A DNA stretch of 12,553 nt, from NCBI GenBank assembly GCA_013152765.1, contig JAADFT010000114.1, forward strand, positions 1 to 12,553. Reading direction: 5' to 3'. The stretch comes from Calditrichota bacterium (GTDB taxonomy: Bacteria; Zhuqueibacterota; Zhuqueibacteria; Oleimicrobiales; Geothermoviventaceae). The notes beneath the pieces are model-generated. The model was not told the DNA's origin and did not search any database. It was given only the letters and a program-made list of their open reading frames with translations. The translations under genes and the position numbers were made by a program. Positions within the stretch are counted from its first letter, which is position 1. Each line of letters starts with the position of its first letter. Shown piece by piece: positions 6,647 to 12,553 of the stretch.

Positions 6647-7131
6647 CGGTTAACCGCCGCGTGCCAAAAGGCCCTGCCACCGCATTTTTCGCACACGCGG
6701 CCCTTGCCGTCCAGAAACAGGTAGCCGGGGCAGAGGATCTTGTACTCGTGCAACGTAAACACCACCGGCAGCCCCGCCCGCTTCAGCACCGGCAACACAG
6801 CCGGACTGAGGTGGTGGTAGACGCCGTGTACATGTGCGAGGTCAGGTCGAGTGTCCTCGATCAGCTGCTCCAGTTTGTGTTGTGCTTCGCGATTGTACAC
6901 AAAACGCACGGCGTTTGAGAGCCCGTGCACGACCCCGCCGCTGCTCGCACCGTTTGCTTCAACGAGCGAGGGGAAGTATCTGGCGTAGGGCGTGGGCTCA
7001 TTTCGGGGGTGCTGCATGGTGAACGGAATCACCTCGTGGCCGTGCTCTTCGAGGAGTTGCTTCACGTTGAACACGTAGCGCTCCGCACCGCCCTCGACGT
7101 AAAAGAACTTGTGAACGAGCAGGATTTTCAT
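6610..7131 (-). CDS. Glycosyltransferase family 4, N-terminal part of a frameshifted gene
   Basis: The 173-residue product starts at ATG 7131, two nt after the upstream gene's stop (TGA 7136-7134), so translation is probably coupled; the local Shine-Dalgarno is weak. It contains the GT4 acceptor domain: MKILLVHKFFYVEGGAERYV with the GGAE loop, HVHGVYHHLSPAVLP, and VFTLHEYKILCPGY. A four-cysteine set (Cys134, Cys147, Cys150, Cys163) follows, of a type seen in a subgroup of GT4 enzymes and possibly metal-binding. The frame then ends abruptly at TAG 6612-6610 in the middle of the fold. Adding one base to the C4 run at 6619-6622 joins it to the following frame and gives a continuous 411-residue enzyme of normal length, with RCFRGSTQVG running straight into ALVAVEAYVH. 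This is either a recent inactivating mutation or a base-calling error. Confidence 0.85.
   Translation of the reverse strand: MKILLVHKFFYVEGGAERYVFNVKQLLEEHGHEVIPFTMQHPRNEPTPYARYFPSLVEANGASSGGVVHGLSNAVRFVYNREAQHKLEQLIEDTRPDLAHVHGVYHHLSPAVLPVLKRAGLPVVFTLHEYKILCPGYLFLDGKGRVCEKCGGRAFWHAAVNRCFRGSTQVGPW
6619..6622 (-). other. Probable frameshift site (1-nt deletion in a homopolymer)
   Basis: C4 on the plus strand is G4 on the coding strand, in the context AGGTGGGGCCCTGG. Restoring G5 gives GTG GGG GCC CTG and merges the two glycosyltransferase frames with no missing or extra residues compared with my memory of the GT4 pattern at this point. The site is flanked by GC-rich sequence prone to base-calling error. 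Confidence 0.65.
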
Positions 7132-7133
7132 TT

Positions 7134-8414
7134 TCAGGAGTGAAGGTTCCTCGTTTGCAACCCGGCCGTTTCGCGACTCGAGGAAGCGAAAGCGTTTTCA
7201 CTCACGTTGGGAGCCAAGTCCTTTCGCGTCCGCACGGCTTTTTCCAGCACCTCCTCCCACTGCGCCGCTTTGTGATCCCAGGTGTGCTGACGCAGCAGCT
7301 TGTCGCGCGCTGCTTCTCCGAGCTGACGCCGCAACCGGTCATCCGAAGCCAGTCGCGCGACCGCTTCCGTCATGGCTTCCAGGTCGTCCGGCTCGCACAG
7401 GACCGCATCGACGCCGTCCTCCAGGTACTCGGCAATTTGGCCGATCCGTGTGGTCACAATGGCCTTGCCCGCTGCCATGTACTCGAAAATCTTCACCGGT
7501 GAGAAGTAGAACACCGGGAGCTTGGGGTAAGGCGCAATCACGATGTCCATTTCAGTCACGTAACTGGGTACTTCCTCAAAGGGAACCACGCCAACCAGGT
7601 GGATGAACTCCGCCAGGTCGTTCCGCTTCAGGTGATGCTCAAATTCCTCTCGGGGAATGCCTCCACCTCCAACGAGCAGAAATCGTGCCCTCGGCTCCCT
7701 TGCCACCACGCGCTGGACCAGGGACGTCAGGTGGTCGAGGCCGTGCCAGACGTTGAACGACCCGACGAAACCAACCGTAACCTTGTCTTCCCAGCCGAGA
7801 CGCGCGCGTGTACCGCTCGGTCCCACGTTGCTGAACTTGGCGGGATCGGCACCGTTCGACACGACTGTGACCTTTTGCGGGTCCACACCGTAGCTCAGAA
7901 TGTACTGTTTCAGCGTCCTGCTGACGGTAACGATGGCGTCCGCACGATGAAAATTGAGGCCTTCCAGCCAGCGCGCCAGGGGCCGAATCCTGAAGTACTG
8001 AGGCTGAAACAGCTCCGCTTCCAGCAGCGAGGGGCAGTCTGCTTCAAGAACAAACGGCAGACCGGACAGGCGCGCGGCAGCAAGAGCGGAAGCCAGGTAA
8101 AGATCCAGCCGCGCCACAACCACATCCGGCTGCACTTCGCGAATTGCCCTGAGCTCGCGAGGAAAATAGAAGGCATTTTCGGCAAACAGCTTCGGGTCGT
8201 GCACGTAACGGGAAAGGTAAGGCTTCAGGCGCGCTTTGAGTCCCTGCTCTGCTGTTCCGACAGAGCCGTTGCCCTGCGGCTGGGGCTTCATCCAGCGGAT
8301 TTCAACGCGGTGCCCGCGCTTCTCGAGCGCTCGGAAGAGTTCCAGCGGCTTGATGGTGGAGCCAAGCGAAGCGCCCCACAGGTCCCAGAGGTAGTTGAAG
8401 TAAAGGATTTTCAC
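7134..8414 (-). CDS. Glycosyltransferase family 4 (capsule/O-antigen type)
   Basis: A 426-residue GT-B-fold glycosyltransferase, probably extending the lipid-linked oligosaccharide in the cytoplasm. The GTG at 8414 is chosen as start because the family's first beta strand (MKILYFNYLW, first residue V as GTG) begins there and AAGG lies about 10 nt upstream. A longer reading from a TTG at 8465 would overlap the methyltransferase gene and add residues unlike the family. N-terminal features are STIKPLELFRALEKRGHRV and PDVVVARLDLYLAS. The donor domain has VTVGFVGSFNVWHG at 212-225, LLVGGGG at 246-252, and SPVKIFEYMAAGKAIV at 305-320, the GT4 nucleotide-sugar segment with Glu311. The first Glu of EX7E is not conserved in this SP-K-FEYMA subgroup. 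The gene lies 32 nt after the methyltransferase and two bases before the next ATG, consistent with one operon. Confidence 0.92.
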   Translation of the reverse strand: MKILYFNYLWDLWGASLGSTIKPLELFRALEKRGHRVEIRWMKPQPQGNGSVGTAEQGLKARLKPYLSRYVHDPKLFAENAFYFPRELRAIREVQPDVVVARLDLYLASALAAARLSGLPFVLEADCPSLLEAELFQPQYFRIRPLARWLEGLNFHRADAIVTVSRTLKQYILSYGVDPQKVTVVSNGADPAKFSNVGPSGTRARLGWEDKVTVGFVGSFNVWHGLDHLTSLVQRVVAREPRARFLLVGGGGIPREEFEHHLKRNDLAEFIHLVGVVPFEEVPSYVTEMDIVIAPYPKLPVFYFSPVKIFEYMAAGKAIVTTRIGQIAEYLEDGVDAVLCEPDDLEAMTEAVARLASDDRLRRQLGEAARDKLLRQHTWDHKAAQWEEVLEKAVRTRKDLAPNVSENAFASSSRETAGLQTRNLHS

Positions 8415-8446
8415 GACCAATCCGCCTTCTGGTGTTTGCTGCGTCT

Positions 8447-9217
8447 CTAAGGAGCGATGGCCCAAAAAAGATGCAGGCTCGCGCCGGGCCAGATCCGCGC
8501 AATTCTGTTCCCGAGTGGACGGAAGGCAGCACGCAACAGACGCTCGAGCTTCCCCGGCATGAGCGGGTGCCAGAGCCAGGGGAAAAGACCGATCGACACC
8601 TCTTCGCCGTAACCGAGCTTCCGGAAACGCCGAAAACCCGCCACCTCGAAGTTTCGCCGGACGTAGCGCGGCGTCACAAAATGCTCGAGCGCCTGGGGTC
8701 TCCAGGCCGCAAAGGGGGCCCAGGTGTCTTTTTCGCGCAGCCCCAGCTTCTCACTCACCCACTTCACCAAGCCAGCAACGTTGCTGTAGTTCGGCACGGA
8801 AAGGAACACAAACCCGTCCGGGCGAAGGACGCGACGAAACTCGGCTGCGACCGCGGCCCCGTTCAGGTAGTGTTCGAAACTGTCGACGCAAAAGACGGCA
8901 TCGAAAGAGCCATCCCGAAAAGGCAGAAAATGCGCGTCGCCGCGAACAAATCGGGCCTTGCTCTCGCGCAGAACCCGGTCGAGCACCAGGTCGTAACCGG
9001 TGTAGCTCCCGCCCTGCTGCTCTACGAACCGCCGTAGCAGCCCCCGACCGCAGCCCACGTCCAGAACCCGCCGCCCCTCAACGCTGAGACCGAGTTTGCT
9101 CAGAACAGTTTCGAGAACGCCACCCCGGAGACCGTCCATCGCGGCAAACGGCGAGGAAACAAGCTCTCCGTTTTCCCGGTAGTATGTCTCAACCTGTTCC
9201 AGGTAGTCAGAAGCCAC
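8447..9217 (-). CDS. Class I SAM-dependent methyltransferase (UbiG/Methyltransf_11-like)
   Basis: A 256-residue cytoplasmic methyltransferase that transfers a methyl group from S-adenosylmethionine, here most likely to a sugar hydroxyl of the polysaccharide precursor. Motif I is VLDVGCGRG at 51-59, with the acidic end of strand 2 at Asp76 (YTGYDLV). RGDAHFLPF places Asp94 near the adenine, FDAVFCVDSFEH spans 105-116, and LRPDGFVFLSVPN at 131-143 is the usual post-motif strand. The GTG start at 9217 has GGAG 8 nt and GAGAGG 3 nt upstream and lies 13 nt after the flippase stop. The C-terminal third (RNFEVAGFRRFRKLGYG, then a hydrophobic, Trp-rich tail) fits the MT11/UbiG style and may bind the lipid-linked acceptor. 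O-methylation is inferred from context; N- or C-methylation cannot be excluded. Confidence 0.9.
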   Translation of the reverse strand: MASDYLEQVETYYRENGELVSSPFAAMDGLRGGVLETVLSKLGLSVEGRRVLDVGCGRGLLRRFVEQQGGSYTGYDLVLDRVLRESKARFVRGDAHFLPFRDGSFDAVFCVDSFEHYLNGAAVAAEFRRVLRPDGFVFLSVPNYSNVAGLVKWVSEKLGLREKDTWAPFAAWRPQALEHFVTPRYVRRNFEVAGFRRFRKLGYGEEVSIGLFPWLWHPLMPGKLERLLRAAFRPLGNRIARIWPGASLHLFWAIAP

Positions 9218-9230
9218 ACGCCTCTCTCCG

Positions 9231-10637
9231 TCAGCGCAACCCGCTTCGTCGCAGCGACAAAAGCGGCTTGAAGCGCAGAATCCACAGTGTTGCAGCGTAA
9301 AGCAACACGCCGATTGCAGCCAGCACGAGCCAGTACACTCGCTGGAGCGACAGCAGGCCAGCCGTCATCACCGTTGTGGCCACAACGACTTTCCAGATTT
9401 CCCCTACTCCACTCGGCCTGGCAATGCGCCTCACAGCAAGCACCAGCGTGATCACAAAAATCGTGCCTTCCGTTGCCACTGTTGCAGCAGCCGCTCCGAG
9501 GTGAGCGAAGCGCGGAATGAGCAGCCAGTTCAAACCGACATTCAGCGCCAGTCCCAGCGTCTGGATTCCGACCAGCTTTGTCTGGAAATTCGCCGCTCCG
9601 TAAAGCGAAGCCAGAAAGATGTTGAGGAAGAGGATTCCAGCTGCCACAACGAGGATCTGCAGCGCCGGAACCGCCTGGACGTACTCAGCGCCGAACACGG
9701 TGCCGATGATTTGCGGAGCCAGGATAATCCCTCCGGGGATCATCGGCAAAGCGAGGGCCGAAAGGTAAACCATGGCCTGACCAAAGAGGCGGGCGAGGTT
9801 GTTTTGATCCGACTTGCTGTACACAGAAAGGCGCGGGAAGAGCACGGTGGCAGCAATGTTGGGCACCACGTTGGTGAACGCCAGCAGCTTGTACGCAGCC
9901 GAGTACCAGCCCACCACGGCGACGCTCTGCATCATCGAGAGCATGACCACGTCGATCTTGTTGTACACCGTGGCCAGAAAGACAGAAACCCCGAACGCGA
10001 TGGACACCCTGAGCGTACCGGGCCAGGCCGCCGTGTCGAAAGCGACGCTCGGGCGAAAGAAGCGCGCCCAGAGAAGCCCGGCAGCGAGGGTTGCGCTTGC
10101 GAACCCGGCAAGTGGGAAAACGGCGGAGAATTCCTCCACCCCGAAACCGCGGACAAGCAAGAAGAGCCCAAGACCGGTGATCAGGGTCTTCTCCGTCACC
10201 ACAACGAGCGTTTCGAAGTGCATGCGCTCGTGCGCGCGGAAAATTGCCGTGAAAGCCTGCCCCACCGAGGACGCGATGCCGTAGACAGCGAAAATCTCCA
10301 CCGCGCGACGCGTGACCTGGTCGAAGCCCGACAACGCGAGAAATGCCAGCAGAAGGCCGTACGCCAGGGGAGCCGCCGCCAGCTTGATGCCCAGCACCCG
10401 GGCCAGGAGTCTGCTGGAAGACTCGCGTTCTCGCGCCGCCTCGCGCGTCAACCACGTGTTGAGCCCCAGATCGTTGGCCAGGAAAACGAAAAACATTAGG
10501 GTGGAGGCGAGCGAGTAGCGGCCGAAATCGGCGTCGCCCAGAAAACGCGCCGCAAAGGGCATCAACAAAAGGGCCAGGAGGAGTTGTACTCCCTGGCCCA
10601 GACTGACGAAGAGGGTGTTTTTACGGAGGTCAGGCAA
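9231..10637 (-). CDS. Wzx-like polysaccharide (oligosaccharide) flippase
   Basis: A 468-residue polytopic inner-membrane protein of the MOP superfamily that would flip an undecaprenyl-linked repeat unit to the periplasm. After a short cytoplasmic MPDLRKN the hydrophobic segments begin at once (TLFVSLGQGVQLLLALLLMP), followed by the family signature RFLGDADFGRYSLAST. About a dozen hydrophobic stretches follow, to WLVLAAIGVLLYAATLWILR near the end. The start is a TTG at 10637, supported by GAGAAGG (10650-10644) with 6-nt spacing; it overlaps the carbamoyltransferase stop by 8 nt, suggesting coupling. A longer reading from 10724 adds 29 basic residues that lie wholly within the upstream gene. 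It is the only transport component in the window, implying a Wzx/Wzy-type route rather than an ABC or synthase route. Confidence 0.9.
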   Translation of the reverse strand: MPDLRKNTLFVSLGQGVQLLLALLLMPFAARFLGDADFGRYSLASTLMFFVFLANDLGLNTWLTREAARERESSSRLLARVLGIKLAAAPLAYGLLLAFLALSGFDQVTRRAVEIFAVYGIASSVGQAFTAIFRAHERMHFETLVVVTEKTLITGLGLFLLVRGFGVEEFSAVFPLAGFASATLAAGLLWARFFRPSVAFDTAAWPGTLRVSIAFGVSVFLATVYNKIDVVMLSMMQSVAVVGWYSAAYKLLAFTNVVPNIAATVLFPRLSVYSKSDQNNLARLFGQAMVYLSALALPMIPGGIILAPQIIGTVFGAEYVQAVPALQILVVAAGILFLNIFLASLYGAANFQTKLVGIQTLGLALNVGLNWLLIPRFAHLGAAAATVATEGTIFVITLVLAVRRIARPSGVGEIWKVVVATTVMTAGLLSLQRVYWLVLAAIGVLLYAATLWILRFKPLLSLRRSGLR

Positions 10638-12435
10638 TCGGCACCTTCTCCCGTTCCACAGCCACTTCACTGACCTCTTTGCGAGCCGCCGTCGGGTTTG
10701 CTGCGACGAAGTTGCCAATCGCAAGGTAGTCGAGATGCCCCAGCTTGAAGGCCCTCACCGCGTCGGCAGGGGTGCACACGATGGGCTCCTCGTGCATGTT
10801 GAAACTTGTGTTGATGATCGAGTGAAGCCCCGTGAGTTTTTCGTACTCCTTGATGATCCGGTAAAAGCTGGGGTTGTACTTCTCGTCCACGAATTGCGGC
10901 CGGGCTGTCTGGTCAACGTGCACGACGGCAGGGTAGTTTTCGCGCATCTCGTCGGTACAGTCGAAGGTGATGGTCATGAATTTCGCGGGGAAGTCGTTGG
11001 CCCCGATGTTGTGGTAGCCTTCCTCGGCCCGCTCCCGCAGCGTGGCTGGAGCAAAGGGCATGAACTCGGTCCGGTGCAGCTTCTTGTTGAGCCAGTCGTT
11101 CACCGTCGGGTCGGTTGGCTGGTAGAGAATCGACCGGTTGCCCAAGGCGCGCGGACCGTACTCCATTCTGCCGTTGAATCGGGCCACGACACGCCCTTCG
11201 GCGAGAAGCTCAGCGATGCGTCGTTCCACGTTGGGCACGTACTCGTAAGCGAGTTCGCCCTGATCCAGGGCCTGCTTGATTTCTTCTTCCGAGAAATCCG
11301 GTCCCAGGTAAACGTCCTGAAGCTGGATCGGGAGGAATGCTTCTCCCTCCGGCAACCGCTCCGCGTAAGCCTGGAAAGCAGCACCAACGGAGAGCCCACC
11401 GTCGCCCATGGCCGGAAAAATGAAGACCGACTTCGCCCCGCGCAGTTCGGCGACGGTCTGATTCACGCGCACGTTCGCAAAAACACCACCAGCAAGGCAG
11501 ACGTCGATTGGGCCGTACTCGTCCAGCAGCTCCTGAACAAACTGGCCCACAACACGTTCGGTCAGAACCTGCACGCCAGCCGCCACATCCTCGCGGGGAA
11601 GGTCACGCAGATTCACCGGAATTGACTTCAGAAATTTGACGTAGTTCGTCCGGTGCGGGTAGCCATGCTGGAAGTTCCGCTCGGCCAGGACGTAGCGAAA
11701 ATCCCCGTCGTACTGGAACAGACTTTCGAACAGCTCCGCCACCTTCGCGTAGTCGCCGTGGGCAGCGAGCCCGGTTACCTTGCCTTCGTGACGATTTGGC
11801 TTGAACCCGAGTGCCCACGTCACCAGATTGTAGAACAGCCCGATGCTGTGAAAACTGCTCACCTCGCGAACGAGCCGCATCTTTCCGTTTTCGGCGAGGT
11901 AGACTTTGCCCGCCATTCCGTCGCCCTGGCCGTCCAGCGTTACCACCAAAGCCCGGTCTCTACCCGACGCGTAGTAAGCCGACGTGGCGTGAGCGGCGTG
12001 GTGATCCGTCACGTGCAACGGCTTGTCGGCCAGCTCGTAGCGGGCCAGAAGCTTGCGAATTTTGCGCATGCGCAGCTTGTTGTAGAAGTAAGGGTAGAAC
12101 AGCCAGTACCTGTCCCAGCGGATCGATTTGCTGAACAGCGAGGCAACAATCCAGCGCCAGTTTCGGTAGCGAGCGAACAAATCGCGCAGGACGTACTTCT
12201 GAAGCTGCCAGGCAGGCATCAGGGGCACCGCGACGGCGTCGATGTTCGAGCGGTCCGAGCCCGTGATTCGCATCACCTCTTCCAGCGCGCGCCACGCCTG
12301 GCCGTGTGCTTTCTCGTTGCCATTGTGGAGCTTGATTCGCGACAGGCGCTCTTCCTCAATGGCCGCCAGGATTTTCCCGTCCTCGATGATTGCCGCACCA
12401 GCGTTGTGGTCGTCGTAGTAGCCGAGTATCCGCAT
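10630..12435 (-). CDS. Carbamoyltransferase of the NodU/CmcH/TobZ family
   Basis: A 601-residue enzyme that would transfer a carbamoyl group from carbamoyl phosphate, through a carbamoyl-adenylate, to a hydroxyl of a sugar in the exported glycan. The N-terminal Kae1/ASKHA-like domain begins MRILGYYDDHNAGAA, with AAIEEERLSRIK at 24-35. DHHAAHATSAYYASG at 144-158 carries the metal-binding histidines (His145/146, His149). VVTLDGQGDG at 164-173 is the nucleotide loop and LAGGVFANVRVNQ at 314-326 the second ASKHA motif. The C-terminal YrdC-like part has RMEYGPRALGNRSIL at 423-437, HRTEFMPFAPA at 454-464, and SIINTSFNMHEEPIV at 539-553. Length and motifs are full for the family. The ATG at 12435 has a purine-rich GGGAAG upstream. 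As the first gene of the visible operon, with its stop overlapping the flippase start, it is most simply read as decorating the polysaccharide, though homologues also act on antibiotics and Nod factors. Confidence 0.92.
   Translation of the reverse strand: MRILGYYDDHNAGAAIIEDGKILAAIEEERLSRIKLHNGNEKAHGQAWRALEEVMRITGSDRSNIDAVAVPLMPAWQLQKYVLRDLFARYRNWRWIVASLFSKSIRWDRYWLFYPYFYNKLRMRKIRKLLARYELADKPLHVTDHHAAHATSAYYASGRDRALVVTLDGQGDGMAGKVYLAENGKMRLVREVSSFHSIGLFYNLVTWALGFKPNRHEGKVTGLAAHGDYAKVAELFESLFQYDGDFRYVLAERNFQHGYPHRTNYVKFLKSIPVNLRDLPREDVAAGVQVLTERVVGQFVQELLDEYGPIDVCLAGGVFANVRVNQTVAELRGAKSVFIFPAMGDGGLSVGAAFQAYAERLPEGEAFLPIQLQDVYLGPDFSEEEIKQALDQGELAYEYVPNVERRIAELLAEGRVVARFNGRMEYGPRALGNRSILYQPTDPTVNDWLNKKLHRTEFMPFAPATLRERAEEGYHNIGANDFPAKFMTITFDCTDEMRENYPAVVHVDQTARPQFVDEKYNPSFYRIIKEYEKLTGLHSIINTSFNMHEEPIVCTPADAVRAFKLGHLDYLAIGNFVAANPTAARKEVSEVAVEREKVPIA
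10644..10650 (-). promoter_or_regulatory. Ribosome-binding site that sets a TTG start for the flippase
   Basis: GAGAAGG on the minus strand, inside the last codons of the carbamoyltransferase gene, lies 6 nt upstream of TTG 10637. No ATG or GTG in this frame lies close to where the flippase fold begins, so this site decides the start. Confidence 0.6.
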
Positions 12436-12553
12436 GGTTTCTTCCCTTGCTCTCTGGTCCCGTTAGAATTGTTCTCGACAGATTTTGCTCTTTCCCTCCC
12501 AGTTCTTGTTTCGGTAAAATCTTAAAATGCTTGACCTTGTAGCACGATCCGCC
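12436..12553. other. Region upstream of the operon's first visible gene
   Basis: A 118-nt stretch with no gene on the minus strand. It contains an AT-rich patch at about 12505-12530 (TTTTAAGATTTTA on the minus strand) that could belong to a promoter, but no well-spaced -35/-10 pair is visible. On the plus strand an ATG at 12527 opens a frame of nine codons to the window end, too short to judge. Confidence 0.4.

Noticed and set aside
8415..8465. TTG 8465 as start of the GT4 gene
   Set aside because: It would overlap the methyltransferase end by 19 nt and add 17 residues unlike the family. GTG 8414 starts exactly at the first beta strand.
10638..10724. 29-residue N-terminal extension of the flippase
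   Set aside because: It lies fully within the carbamoyltransferase gene and encodes a basic stretch not typical of flippases. TTG 10637 has a good ribosome-binding site.
9501..12525. Long plus-strand frames (9501-10499, 10615-11625, 11653-12525)
   Set aside because: They lie antisense to the flippase and carbamoyltransferase, both strongly supported by family motifs, and show low-complexity shadow composition.
1..12553. CRISPR arrays, tRNA/rRNA genes, insertion sequences, attachment sites
   Set aside because: I saw no regularly spaced repeats, cloverleaf or rRNA-like sequence, transposase-like product or terminal repeats.

Overview
The window reads as a piece of a surface-polysaccharide (exopolysaccharide, capsule or O-antigen type) locus from a GC-rich, probably Gram-negative bacterium. 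All eight genes lie on the minus strand, so the locus is transcribed from the right end to the left. Ribosome-binding sites are of GGAGG/GAGAAGG type, GTG and TTG starts are common, and two products carry Sec-type signal peptides. The secreted proteins combine FN3, laminin-G-like and golvesin-like modules, a combination typical of environmental lineages such as FCB-group or candidate-phylum bacteria. That placement is an impression from protein style and is not established.

Order of transcription: (1) a NodU/CmcH-type carbamoyltransferase (12435-10630); (2) a Wzx-like polysaccharide flippase from a TTG start (10637-9231); (3) a class I SAM methyltransferase (9217-8447); (4) a GT4 glycosyltransferase (8414-7134); (5) a second GT4 glycosyltransferase (7131-5897), split by an apparent 1-nt deletion in a short homopolymer at 6619-6622; (6) a third GT4 glycosyltransferase (5907-4780). 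Genes 1-6 overlap or lie within about 32 nt of each other and look like one operon. After a 147-nt gap comes (7) a secreted glycoside-hydrolase-like protein ending in a golvesin/xanthan-lyase-CBD-like domain (4632-2596). A 586-nt non-coding stretch follows, holding a clear minus-strand terminator (2444-2421), a nested inverted repeat and a candidate promoter. Last is (8) a secreted SGNH/GDSL-type esterase with LamG-FN3-LamG modules that runs off the left edge (2009-1).

Inferred division of labour: the three glycosyltransferases build a lipid-linked oligosaccharide, and the methyltransferase and carbamoyltransferase decorate it. The flippase moves it across the inner membrane. The two secreted proteins may trim or de-esterify the exported polymer or another extracellular glycan. 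No initiating phosphoglycosyltransferase, Wzy polymerase or export (Wza/Wzc) gene is in the window, so the locus must be incomplete here. There are no tRNAs, rRNAs, CRISPR arrays, transposases or phage genes.

The most unusual items are the operon-linked glycoside-hydrolase-like/golvesin protein with an inserted beta-rich module and a calcium-loop-like motif, and the interrupted glycosyltransferase.
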